A stretch of DNA of 64,000 nucleotides from Balneolaceae bacterium UBA7797 (GTDB taxonomy: Bacteria > Bacteroidota > Rhodothermia > Balneolales > Balneolaceae). Location: the NCBI GenBank assembly GCA_002480645.1, contig DLCN01000009.1:189452-253451 (forward strand), written 5' to 3'. Shown here in pieces: positions 35,108 through 43,795 of the stretch. The notes below the pieces were generated by a model. That model searched no databases, was not told the DNA's origin, and saw nothing but the letters and a program-made list of their open reading frames with translations. The translations under genes and the position numbers were made by a program. How positions within the stretch are numbered: position 1 is the first letter of the stretch; the number at the start of each line of letters is the position of its first letter.

Positions 35108-36193
35108 TTATACTTTAAGATCTTGTTTGAGTTTGTAAACGTAGGCTAATATCTCTGCTACAGCCTTGTATTGCTCTTCCGGGATGTATTCATCCACTTC
35201 GGTAGTGGCAAATAATGCACGGGCAACCGGTATGTTTACTACAATAGGTATGCCATAGTGGTTGGCGAGTTCTTTTATACGCTCGGCCCGCAGTCGTTGA
35301 CCTTTGGCCATCACGATCGGAGCGTTGCCATTATCGGGATCGTACCGTAATGCCACAGCAAAGTGAACCGGGTTGGTAACCACAACATCTGAGGCAAGTA
35401 CAGAGTGATCGAGTCTGCGTTGCCGGCGTAATTTCATCCCAAATTGTTTTCGCTGACCTTTTACATGAGGATCACCTTCCATTTGTTTGAACTCGTCTTT
35501 GACCTCCTGCTTGGTCATCTTTAATTCTTTTTTCCATTGAAAGCGCTGGAAGGCCGCATCGGCAACCGAGAGGAATAACAAAGCCCCGATTATTTTAATG
35601 AGGAAAAGCAGGATGAATGATCCCATCTGGGTGAGACTGTATTCCAGCGGAGATATAACAAAGGTTACAAAATGAGTAATGTCTTTGTATACAGCTTTAT
35701 ATCCGATCCAGAGAACGATCGCGAGTTTTAGCAGGCCTTTGGCCAGTTCCACAGTACCTTTAACGGAAAAGATCTTTTTCAGTCCGTTGATGGGATTCAT
35801 CTTGCTTCCTTTAAAAGCCATTGCTTTAATTGAGAAGAGCATTTTTGTTTGGCTGAGATTCACCAGAAGCACAGTTACCATTAAAGCGATCATTAACGGC
35901 ATGAGCACTTCCAATCCTCCCCAAAGAGCTTCCCTGAGATGTCCGATCACTTCTTCTTTATCTTCAAAACCTCCACCGGCTTTTTGGAAAAAGGATTCAA
36001 AGATCTCTTCAAGGCGGGCATATATTCTTCCACTGCTTCCCACAACGGTCATGATCGCAGCAATAAGCAGAGCCACGGATGAGATCTCCTTACTTAAACT
36101 CACATTCCCATCTTCACGCGCTTTCTCCAGCTTACGCGCCGTGGGTTCTTCGGTTTTTTCCTGATCTGAATTTTGGTCTGCCATACCGGGCAT
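35108..36193 (-). CDS. flhB: Flagellar export switch protein FlhB with NPVH cleavage motif
   Basis: This 361 aa protein begins with the FlhB-type KTEEPTARKLEKAREDGNV. It has four membrane helices and the cytoplasmic domain KMTKQEVKDEFKQMEGDP. At the autocleavage site it reads VVTNPVHFAVALRY where nearly all FlhB proteins have NPTH. The Asn-Pro that performs cleavage remains. FlhB cuts itself there to allow the switch from hook to filament export together with FliK. Two Met codons (36193 and 36184) could start it, and neither has a strong ribosome binding site. Confidence 0.94.
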   Translation of the reverse strand: MPGMADQNSDQEKTEEPTARKLEKAREDGNVSLSKEISSVALLIAAIMTVVGSSGRIYARLEEIFESFFQKAGGGFEDKEEVIGHLREALWGGLEVLMPLMIALMVTVLLVNLSQTKMLFSIKAMAFKGSKMNPINGLKKIFSVKGTVELAKGLLKLAIVLWIGYKAVYKDITHFVTFVISPLEYSLTQMGSFILLFLIKIIGALLFLSVADAAFQRFQWKKELKMTKQEVKDEFKQMEGDPHVKGQRKQFGMKLRRQRRLDHSVLASDVVVTNPVHFAVALRYDPDNGNAPIVMAKGQRLRAERIKELANHYGIPIVVNIPVARALFATTEVDEYIPEEQYKAVAEILAYVYKLKQDLKV

Positions 36194-36554
36194 TACTCAA
36201 AAACAATACCACACTATATATAAGGGATAAAGCGCGTGTATGAGGATTCAGGTGATCCGGGAAAGGACAAAAGCTACCGTGCTGCGGAAAATATTTCACC
36301 CGATGGAATCACATCATTCCGCATGATCAAAGAGCTTTTGAATAAAAATTGCCGGGTTGAGAAAATGTAAAATCAGCCTTAAAAGAGCTAAAAAGGCATA
36401 AAACGGGCAGTTTGGATCGTGATTAACGATTCAGAGACAGACCGATGGCATAGAATTTGGTTATAGGGAAGCGTGCGTAGCTAACCCTATTCGGTTATCC
36501 GCGCCTTTTTGAAATACTTAAACAAAAAAAGTCGATTTCTTAAAAAAAGTTGTC
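36194..36554. other. Divergent promoter region between flhB and flgF
   Basis: This 361-base gap separates the leftward flhB operon from the rightward flgF operon. A sigma-54-like site for flgF lies at 36446-36461. I see no clear sigma-54 or sigma-28 site pointing to flhB; a housekeeping-type promoter there is possible but not convincing. No small gene is evident. Confidence 0.55.
36446..36461 (+). promoter_or_regulatory. Sigma-54-like promoter for the flgF operon
   Basis: TGGCATAGAATTTGGT has GG at 36447-36448 and GG, in place of GC, ten bases later. It shares TGGCAT with the flgB site. The predicted leader is about 80 bases. Confidence 0.6.
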
Positions 36555-37295
36555 ATGCTAGATAGAATACATATGCAAATGCAAGCCATGCAGGTCCTGT
36601 CCCGATCACAAGAGGTGACAGCTGATAATCTGGCGAACATAAATACTCCCGGTTTTAAAGGGAATAAGGTGTTCTACAACTTGCTTAAAGAAACCATAAA
36701 TGGAAAAGAAGTTTCTAAAAGCGTGCCAATGCAACACATTAATCTGGATCAAGGCATACTGGAACCTACCGGTAATCAATTCGACCTGGCAATTAATGGC
36801 GACGGCTTTTTTATGGTAGAAGAGGATGGGGAAAGATTCTTAACCCGCGACGGAAGATTCCATCTCAGCGCTGATGGTAACCTGGTGAATAGTTCAGGGG
36901 CACAGGTTCAGGGTGATGCGGGCCCCATTCAGTTAAGTGAACTGCTTCAGACAAAAGACGAACACGGTGGAGCAATCACTCTCGAGATCGCCAAAGACGG
37001 AACGGTACGGGTAAATGATTCAGTGATCGACAAGATCCAGGTAATGAAAGTTGAAGATCCTTCTGATCTCACCAGAAAAGGAAATACCTACTTCACGGTA
37101 GAAAATGAAGACCTGCTCAGCGATGAAGAGACCGGAACAGTAATGCAAGGCTACTTCGAGAAAGGAAATGTACAGCCATTGAATGAAATGGTAGATATGA
37201 TGCGAAGCAGCCAGATGTTCGAATCGCAACAACGCGCCATGAAAACCACCGACGAAATGTTGTCGTCTGTAACCACCACATTAGGAAGATTTTAA
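36555..37295 (+). CDS. flgF: Flagellar rod protein FlgF
   Basis: This 246 aa protein has the rod/hook N-terminus (VTADNLANINTPGFKGNKVF, 21-40) and the C-terminus GYFEKGNVQPLNEMVDMMRS. FlgF is the short proximal rod component; it is first in its operon and followed by flgG, the usual pair. It is distinguished from FlgG by its lower similarity at the C-terminus and its order. Confidence 0.93.
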   Translation: MLDRIHMQMQAMQVLSRSQEVTADNLANINTPGFKGNKVFYNLLKETINGKEVSKSVPMQHINLDQGILEPTGNQFDLAINGDGFFMVEEDGERFLTRDGRFHLSADGNLVNSSGAQVQGDAGPIQLSELLQTKDEHGGAITLEIAKDGTVRVNDSVIDKIQVMKVEDPSDLTRKGNTYFTVENEDLLSDEETGTVMQGYFEKGNVQPLNEMVDMMRSSQMFESQQRAMKTTDEMLSSVTTTLGRF

Positions 37296-37321
37296 ACAGT
37301 AAAAACTAAGAAACAGAACCC

Positions 37322-38116
37322 ATGTTCAGAGCATTAAGTACCGCCGCACTCGGAATGAGTGCCCAGCAACGATCAGTAGATAACATTGCGAATAACCTGG
37401 CTAACGTTGGTACCACAGGATATAAAAGAAGTACCATCGCATTTCAGGATCTGTTCTACGAAAATATTGCCTCATCTAAACACGGCGGTAATGCCAGCCA
37501 GAATAATAACGACGGACCTGCACTACAGATCGGACATGGTTCAAGAGCGGTAGCCACCATCAGAAATTTTATGCAGGGCTCCGTGGCTGAGACCGGTAAC
37601 GCACTGGATCTGGCGATCAGCGGATCAGGATTTTTTCAGGTAGAAATGCCCGATGGCACTACTGCCTATACCCGTGATGGTAATTTCAGCCGGGACTCTA
37701 CCGGTGTGTTGGTAAATAATTCCGGCTTACCGTTGGCAGCAAATATTGAGATCCCAACCGATGCAGTTGCTATCGAAATAAGCCAGGAAGGATACGTGAG
37801 TGCACTAATGGCAGATAATAATACCACGGTAGAACTAGGACAGATCGAACTGGCAAAATTTGCCAACGCTGGTGGACTTGAAGCGCTGGGAGATAATTTA
37901 TACGCCTCCACCGAATCATCTGGAATGCCATTCTACGGCTCACCGGGTTCGGAAGGATTCGGAGTGGTTCGCCAGGGCTATCTCGAACAATCGAACGTAG
38001 ATATTGTAACCGAAATGGTGCGACTGATCGAAGCGCAGCGGGCCTATGAGACCAATTCTAAGATGGTACAGACTGCCGAAGATATGATGTCGACCACTAA
38101 CTCCATCAAACGATAA
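37322..38116 (+). CDS. flgG: Flagellar distal rod protein FlgG
   Basis: This 264 aa protein is the standard FlgG length. It begins MFRALSTAALGMSAQQRSVD, has NNLANVGTTGYKRSTIAFQD and ends with VRLIEAQRAYETNSKMVQTA. It forms the distal rod. It lies 26 bases after flgF and 12 before flgA. Confidence 0.97.
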   Translation: MFRALSTAALGMSAQQRSVDNIANNLANVGTTGYKRSTIAFQDLFYENIASSKHGGNASQNNNDGPALQIGHGSRAVATIRNFMQGSVAETGNALDLAISGSGFFQVEMPDGTTAYTRDGNFSRDSTGVLVNNSGLPLAANIEIPTDAVAIEISQEGYVSALMADNNTTVELGQIELAKFANAGGLEALGDNLYASTESSGMPFYGSPGSEGFGVVRQGYLEQSNVDIVTEMVRLIEAQRAYETNSKMVQTAEDMMSTTNSIKR

Positions 38117-38128
38117 TTACACAGAACC

Positions 38129-38833
38129 GTGACTCTGTTAACGCTCATATTATTTTTTAGCTCAATTCCAGGTCTTACCGGAGAAACAGCCTCCACCTCT
38201 CTTGACACACGTGAAGTCATCGCTCAAATGGCTGCTCAGGAAGTTGAATCCCGGTTCGACCAGGAATTATATCGCTTTGAAATGGAGCCGAGATGGATCC
38301 CGGCAAGTTTACTGAAAGTAACAGCATCTCAGATCAGATCGGTTGAATTGACCGGCAACATTGAAACCTACACCAATTTCGAAGTGGTGTATGTGAGTGC
38401 ACATCGTACCAGAAAAACACAGATACAGATGAAGATAGAGGCTGAGCAACAGCTTCCCGTGCCGGTAATGCGGATGGTAAGCGGTTCTCGGATAGATAAG
38501 GACGATGTGGAGATGAGATGGATTCCCATTCAGCTGGGGCGTGATAAATGGGTACAAACGCCTGAACTGCTGATTGGGAAGGTATTGAGAAGAACGAAGA
38601 ATGCCGGCGACCCGATAGCGGAAGATGATATTTCAGAAACCCTGTTGGTCGAAGCCGGCGACGAAGTTCAGATCGTATTTACCGAATACGGTATTGAGAT
38701 CTCTGTAACCTGCGAAGCACGGCAGGATGCCAGTGCCCACGAACAAGTTGTGGTGTATTGCAAAGAAACACGTAAAAAATATCTGGGTGAGGTAACTAAC
38801 CCGGGAGTAATTCAATGGATAAAAACACTATAA
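38129..38833 (+). CDS. flgA: P-ring assembly chaperone FlgA
   Basis: This 234 aa protein has a GTG start that opens a signal peptide (LLTLILFFSSIPGLTG). The C-terminal half is an SAF-type domain: MVSGSRIDKDDVEMRWI, LIGKVLRRTKNAGDPI and VTNPGVIQWIK. FlgA escorts FlgI in the periplasm. Its end overlaps flgH by 19 bases. No strong ribosome binding site precedes the GTG; coupling to flgG is likely. Confidence 0.88.
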   Translation: MTLLTLILFFSSIPGLTGETASTSLDTREVIAQMAAQEVESRFDQELYRFEMEPRWIPASLLKVTASQIRSVELTGNIETYTNFEVVYVSAHRTRKTQIQMKIEAEQQLPVPVMRMVSGSRIDKDDVEMRWIPIQLGRDKWVQTPELLIGKVLRRTKNAGDPIAEDDISETLLVEAGDEVQIVFTEYGIEISVTCEARQDASAHEQVVVYCKETRKKYLGEVTNPGVIQWIKTL

Positions 38834-39447
38834 GTAAAAAACGAGCATTTACTCTGTTGGCCGTCTTGTCGATGCTAGGGCAGGTGGCTTTTGCTCAGAA
38901 CTCCTTATACAGCGATGTGAAAGCCAAGAAAGTTGGCGACATCATAACCGTGATCCTAAAAGAAAGTACGACCGGTAGTTCCTCATCCGATTCTAAATTA
39001 CAAACCAGTGCCGACGGACAGGCTGAAGGTTCCATATCAGGGAATTTCCTGCCGTTCGAGCCGGTATTCGGTTCCGGGGCGAATGTTAATTTTGGTTCCG
39101 ATCAAAAGAACAGCTCTACACAACGACAATTGCTGGAAGGCTTTTTAAGTGTGCAGATCATTGAAGTAACCCCCACCGGAGATCTGATCGTGAAGGGCTC
39201 GCGCCTTACCGAAGTAAATGGCGAAGTACATGAAATGAAGATCACCGGAACTGTTCGCCAAAATGATATTGACGGGAACAATATGGTGATGAGCTACCTC
39301 ATCGCGAATGCCAATATCAGTTACATGAAAAAGGGTGGAATCAAAGACAAGAAAAAAGACAACGGCTTTCTTAAGAAAGTAATGTTCGGCGCTGTATCTG
39401 CCGGACTAACAGCCGCTGCCATCCTTAAAGGTTTGAACAACAATTAG
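38815..39447 (+). CDS. flgH: L-ring protein FlgH without a lipobox
   Basis: This 210 aa protein has the FlgH core: SLYSDVKAKKVGDIITVIL, then STQRQLLEGFLSVQIIEVTP, LIVKGSRLTEVNGE and GTVRQNDIDGNN. The signal peptide (residues 1-28, ending VAFAQ) has no Cys, so unlike most FlgH proteins this one does not look like a lipoprotein. The C-terminus carries an extra Lys-rich then hydrophobic stretch (VMFGAVSAGLTAAAILKGL), which may replace the lipid as an outer-membrane anchor. That last point is inference. Confidence 0.9.
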   Translation: MDKNTISKKRAFTLLAVLSMLGQVAFAQNSLYSDVKAKKVGDIITVILKESTTGSSSSDSKLQTSADGQAEGSISGNFLPFEPVFGSGANVNFGSDQKNSSTQRQLLEGFLSVQIIEVTPTGDLIVKGSRLTEVNGEVHEMKITGTVRQNDIDGNNMVMSYLIANANISYMKKGGIKDKKKDNGFLKKVMFGAVSAGLTAAAILKGLNNN

Positions 39448-39455
39448 GCAAGATA

Positions 39456-40607
39456 ATGAACACCAGTACAACCTACAGAACCAGCTTTTTAGTAACCGGA
39501 ATTGTGACTTCGATGCTTGTTATGCTATGTTTTGGAGAAAACATTCAGGCACAGTCACGTCTCTCCGATCTAGTAGAGATCCAGAACGCACAGCCTATGG
39601 AACTGATCGGATACGGATTGGTCACTGGTCTGGACCGAACTGGTGACCGATCCATGAGTAGCAGAGGGGCCGTATTTACCGTACAGTCTATAGCGAATAT
39701 GCTTGAAAACTTCGGCATAACTGTAGACCCGGAAAAACTGCGAACCCGGAACGTTGCTGCCGTTATGGTAACAGCAACCATCAGCCCATACCATGCCCCG
39801 GGCAGTAAAGTAGATATAACTGTTTCTTCATTGGGGGATGCAAGTAGTCTCCAGGGTGGTGTACTACTGCAGACTCCTCTTTTTGATCCTGATAACGAAG
39901 ATGTTTATGCCAAAGCTCAGGGGGCATTGGTTGTGGGGGGATTTACCGCCGAGATCTCTGGTGCACGTATCAGCAGAAATCAGACGTTGACCGCAAATAT
40001 CCCGGGCGGAGCTATTGTAGAACGAAACCGTGAGTATACCTTATCCACCGACGAACCCTTAGGTCTGGTATTGCGCGATCCTAATTTTGCCAATGCACGA
40101 AGCATCGTGGAAAAGATCAACGAAACGTTCGACGAAGAGATCGCCATGATGTACCACCCGGGCCTGGTAAAAGTTGACTGGCCGGATGCCTTTCAGGATC
40201 AGGGTGCCATGAACATCTTTACCAGCATTATTCTGGATCAGGAAATTGATGTGGAAACCATTGCCCGGGTAGTGATCAACGAACGCACCGGAACCATTGT
40301 GGCCGGGGGCAATGTGATCATAGACAATGTGATGATCTCCCACGGGAATATTCAGGTTCGTACTCAGGTAACTCCCTATGTGAGCCAACCGCCGGCTTTA
40401 AGTGGCGGAGAAACCACCGTATTAAATGTGCCTGAAGCCGGAATAAGCGAACAGGCCGCACAAACCATTGTATTGGAACCGGAAACCACGGTTCAGCAAC
40501 TGGCAGCATCATTAAACACGCTGGGGTTAAGTCCCAGAGATATCATCGCCATCTTTCAGGCTCTGAACAGAGCAGGAGCCATGCGCGGAGAATTAATAGT
40601 GATGTAA
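39456..40607 (+). CDS. flgI: P-ring protein FlgI
   Basis: This 383 aa protein has a signal peptide (to about residue 32) and the FlgI core: RLSDLVEIQNAQPMELIGYG, LVTGLDRTGD and RNVAAVMVTATI. It ends LNTLGLSPRDIIAIFQAL then NRAGAMRGELIVM. It builds the periplasmic ring around the rod. A flgI gene together with flgH confirms a two-membrane envelope. Confidence 0.96.
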   Translation: MNTSTTYRTSFLVTGIVTSMLVMLCFGENIQAQSRLSDLVEIQNAQPMELIGYGLVTGLDRTGDRSMSSRGAVFTVQSIANMLENFGITVDPEKLRTRNVAAVMVTATISPYHAPGSKVDITVSSLGDASSLQGGVLLQTPLFDPDNEDVYAKAQGALVVGGFTAEISGARISRNQTLTANIPGGAIVERNREYTLSTDEPLGLVLRDPNFANARSIVEKINETFDEEIAMMYHPGLVKVDWPDAFQDQGAMNIFTSIILDQEIDVETIARVVINERTGTIVAGGNVIIDNVMISHGNIQVRTQVTPYVSQPPALSGGETTVLNVPEAGISEQAAQTIVLEPETTVQQLAASLNTLGLSPRDIIAIFQALNRAGAMRGELIVM

Positions 40608-40649
40608 GCCCGACCACCAAAGAATTTTCAAACACAGGAAACCGAAACC

Positions 40650-40946
40650 ATGAAGATCGACTCAACCCTGGCATTAGCAAGAAATGAGGTTAGCGAAGCC
40701 CGAAAACAAATGTTGGAGAGGGACAAGGCAGCAACCGATTTCGAGGAGATTTTTGCACGACATCTGGTCAAGGAGATGACTAAAAACACCTTTAAGATGG
40801 AGAGCAGCAGCGGTGTTTACGGCAACTCGGCAAATATGTATCGCGAATTCATAAACGATGCATTGTCGCAGGAACTGGCTGAACAACGCAAACTGGGGAT
40901 GGCTGATCTGGTAACCAGGTATTGGAATCAACCAACAAAGCCTTAA
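40650..40946 (+). CDS. flgJ: Rod-binding protein FlgJ, N-terminal type only
   Basis: This 98 aa protein has the FlgJ rod-binding domain: FEEIFARHLVKEMTKNTF, YREFINDALSQELAEQ and LGMADLVTRYW. The muramidase domain of the enteric protein (313 aa) is missing, as is common outside gamma-proteobacteria. A separate wall hydrolase would be needed; none lies nearby. Confidence 0.88.
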   Translation: MKIDSTLALARNEVSEARKQMLERDKAATDFEEIFARHLVKEMTKNTFKMESSSGVYGNSANMYREFINDALSQELAEQRKLGMADLVTRYWNQPTKP

Positions 40947-40971
40947 AAATAAATCATTAAACCGAATAATT

Positions 40972-41493
40972 ATGTCAACGGATCATACCACGAATACACC
41001 GGCTGAAATTAGCAACATCGCGGATAAGGTAGAAATCTTACATCGCAGTTCTCAGCAAATGATTCATTTAATGGAAATGCAAATTGACGCGATCATCATC
41101 GCAGATCCTAAAAAGATAGAAGAACTGTCTGATCTGCATGCGTCTCTTTCAATCCGATACAGTGAGCACGAGAGAGAATTTATCGAGGAGTTAACCAAAG
41201 TGCTGGGATCTACCGCCGGTAGAGAAGAAAAGGTAAAACTGGCCACGCTAAAGAAATTGTTTCCAAAATCGGCAAAACTGATCGATGCCTGGCAAACTGT
41301 TCTGAATCAAAATCTGATCACTTTGCAGGAAAAGCATCAGCAGATCATGGAACTACTGGAATTTGCCCTGAATCGCAATGCCCGCATGATGCGCAATATC
41401 TACACCGCTCATAATGAGAAGAACACTCATTATAGTGCCAACGGAAACCGATCAGCTGTGATGCCAGGGGTTGCTGTTAATCAGGAGGCCTGA
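40972..41493 (+). CDS. flgN: FlgN-like export chaperone for FlgK and FlgL
   Basis: This 173 aa protein is a mostly helical, hydrophilic protein with the FlgN-like core LHRSSQQMIHLMEMQIDAII and a long second helix around EKHQQIMELLEFALNR. FlgN keeps the hook-filament junction proteins soluble before export. It lies immediately upstream of flgK, whose ATG is 2 bases past its stop. Primary sequence conservation in this family is low, so position counts heavily. Confidence 0.75.
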   Translation: MSTDHTTNTPAEISNIADKVEILHRSSQQMIHLMEMQIDAIIIADPKKIEELSDLHASLSIRYSEHEREFIEELTKVLGSTAGREEKVKLATLKKLFPKSAKLIDAWQTVLNQNLITLQEKHQQIMELLEFALNRNARMMRNIYTAHNEKNTHYSANGNRSAVMPGVAVNQEA

Positions 41494-41495
41494 AC

Positions 41496-42851
41496 ATGAG
41501 ATCGCTACTCGAAATATCGAAAAGTGGTTTAAAGAGTGCTGAACGATCGCTGGCGGTTACGTCCAACAATATTATAAATGCGGATACTGCCGGTTATACC
41601 CGTCAACGGGTGGATAAAACTCCCGTTGGAATGCAGATGTCGGGCTATAGTACCGGGCTTGGGGTAAATATTACCACAGTTACCCGGATGCGAAATGCCA
41701 TGAACGATGAACTGCTGAACGAGAAAAGGCAGGATATGAGCTACATGCAGAGTAAAGCAGCCGTCTATGAACAGATGGAAGCCAGCATGGTCTCAGATTC
41801 CGGCTTCGATATAGATATGAGCATTAGTAATCTGTTGGATGCTTTCTCAGACCTCGGTACCGATCCTCAGGATATCAGCGTACGAAATACGGTATTAAGT
41901 GAGGCTCAGCAATTAACGGCAAAGTTCGCAGATATTAGCAGTAATCTGAAACGTACCAGCGAACTAACGCGGGAATATGCCACACAGAATCTGGGAGAAG
42001 TGAATGATCTGCTACAGGAAATTCATACCCTGAATCAGGCGGTGGCTCAGGCTCAGGGGGCCGGAGATCCTGATAATGCCAGTTTGGATCAAAGGGTGAG
42101 AAAGCTTCAGGAACTCAGTGAATTGATCAACTTTGATAGTCAGGATGCCGGAAACGGTGCACTTGAGTTAAGCGTGAATGGCATAAAAGTGCTGGACGTA
42201 GATAAAGCGTTTACCCTGAAGACGGAGATCGATGAGTCCACCAAAGGATTCAATATCCGTCTGGAAAGCGGCAAGCTGATAGACATTACCGGTGGTGAAT
42301 TAGGAGCTCAGATAGAGATGTACCAGCAAGGTATTCCTGATATTCTTGGCCGGCTTGATGATCTTGCCGGAACGATCGTTAGTGAGATCAATGCGGTACA
42401 TGCTGCCGGTTTTGGTTTAGATGATTCGGCAACCCGTCCGTTCTTTGACCCCGCTTACTCCGATGCTGATACGATCCGTGTAAATTCGGTATTGCTGGAA
42501 AATCCAAGACATATCGCCTCTTCGGATACTGCCGGAGAAGCCGGAAACGGAGAGATCGCGGCTCGAATCGCTGAACTCAGAAATGATGAACTGATAGATG
42601 GCAGAAAGCTTGTCGACTATGCTGTTGATATCATAAGCACTCCGGGGACACTTCTCAGTGGTTTAAATAACCGGATCGAAGCCCGGGACTCAGAGATCCA
42701 GATGCTCCAGAATCAACAGGAGCGGGAAGCAGGGGTAAATATCGATGAGGAGCTCAGTCTCATGATCCAATATCAGAATGCGTACCAGGGAGCTGCTAAG
42801 ATCATGCAGGCTGCCCAGGATATGTACGATACGTTAATCACTATAGTCTAA
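41496..42851 (+). CDS. flgK: Hook-filament junction protein FlgK
   Basis: This 451 aa protein begins with the FlgK N-terminus (RSLLEISKSGLKSAERSLAV, then NNIINADTAGYTRQRV) and ends NIDEELSLMIQYQNAYQGAA. It is shorter than the 547 aa enteric protein, mainly in the outer domain. It caps the hook for filament growth. It is followed by flgL after 11 bases. Confidence 0.95.
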   Translation: MRSLLEISKSGLKSAERSLAVTSNNIINADTAGYTRQRVDKTPVGMQMSGYSTGLGVNITTVTRMRNAMNDELLNEKRQDMSYMQSKAAVYEQMEASMVSDSGFDIDMSISNLLDAFSDLGTDPQDISVRNTVLSEAQQLTAKFADISSNLKRTSELTREYATQNLGEVNDLLQEIHTLNQAVAQAQGAGDPDNASLDQRVRKLQELSELINFDSQDAGNGALELSVNGIKVLDVDKAFTLKTEIDESTKGFNIRLESGKLIDITGGELGAQIEMYQQGIPDILGRLDDLAGTIVSEINAVHAAGFGLDDSATRPFFDPAYSDADTIRVNSVLLENPRHIASSDTAGEAGNGEIAARIAELRNDELIDGRKLVDYAVDIISTPGTLLSGLNNRIEARDSEIQMLQNQQEREAGVNIDEELSLMIQYQNAYQGAAKIMQAAQDMYDTLITIV

Positions 42852-42862
42852 CCAAAAAAATT

Positions 42863-43756
42863 ATGCGAGTTACCCAACAAATATTGTTCAGCAACTTCAT
42901 GCGCGATGTGAGTAGCAATCGGGCACAGATGGGAGAAATTCAATCTGATCTTTCCAGTGGAAAATCGGTACGGGTAGCTTCACAGAATCCGATCAATTTT
43001 CAGCGCAGCAGGATCCTGGAAGAGAATATCCGAAAGGAAGAGCAATATCAGAGTAATATCGACAGCGGGTTACGACAGGCCCGGTTGGCGCAGGAATCAC
43101 TGGATGAGACCATTGACCGTTTGATAGATCTTAAAGGTATTGTTGTTCAGGGTTCTACCAGTTCGGCTGGTGAAAGCGTGATGAAAAATATGGCTCAGGA
43201 AGTAGCTGCCATGCGCGACGGTTTGATCAACACGCTGAATCTGAGTTATGGAGATCGTTATCTGTTTGCCGGTACAAATAGCTCCGAAAAGCCATTCGTA
43301 AAAGATACTACTGCACCCGGCGGAGTTGCCAATAACAGTAATGACACAGCTCCAACCGTGTTGGTAGGCGATGCTGTACGGGTTGAAATGACCGTCGCCG
43401 GTACCGAAATAACCGATACCCCGGTTGGGGATCTGTTTGTGGTATTAGAAGATATAGAACAGGCCCTTCTAAGTAATGATACCAGCGCGGTAAATGCTCA
43501 GCTCGAAAATGCCGACGCTTTGATCGAACATGTTACAGATGTGACTGCCCGCCTGGGTAACAACATCAACAACATGGAATTTATGTACGAGCGCTACGAA
43601 TCTTTCAGGATTACCCAAAGAAGTGATATTAGCAGTCTGGTAGATACAGATTTCGCACAAGCCTTTTCCGACTTACAGCGAACTCAGGTAGCCTACGAAT
43701 CTGCCATGGCGGTGCATTCCACCATGTTTAAAAATACACTGCTTGATTACATCTGA
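42863..43756 (+). CDS. flgL: Hook-filament junction protein FlgL
   Basis: This 297 aa protein has the flagellin-family N-terminus (RVTQQILFSNFMRDVSSNRA; LSSGKSVRVASQNPINFQRS) and the C-terminus DTDFAQAFSDLQRTQVAYES. The motif GDRYLFAGTNSSEKPF is characteristic of FlgL. It joins FlgK to the first flagellin ring. Confidence 0.93.
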   Translation: MRVTQQILFSNFMRDVSSNRAQMGEIQSDLSSGKSVRVASQNPINFQRSRILEENIRKEEQYQSNIDSGLRQARLAQESLDETIDRLIDLKGIVVQGSTSSAGESVMKNMAQEVAAMRDGLINTLNLSYGDRYLFAGTNSSEKPFVKDTTAPGGVANNSNDTAPTVLVGDAVRVEMTVAGTEITDTPVGDLFVVLEDIEQALLSNDTSAVNAQLENADALIEHVTDVTARLGNNINNMEFMYERYESFRITQRSDISSLVDTDFAQAFSDLQRTQVAYESAMAVHSTMFKNTLLDYI

Positions 43757-43795
43757 TAGTCCGGAAAGCAACCATCAGTAAAGTGGGAAATAACA

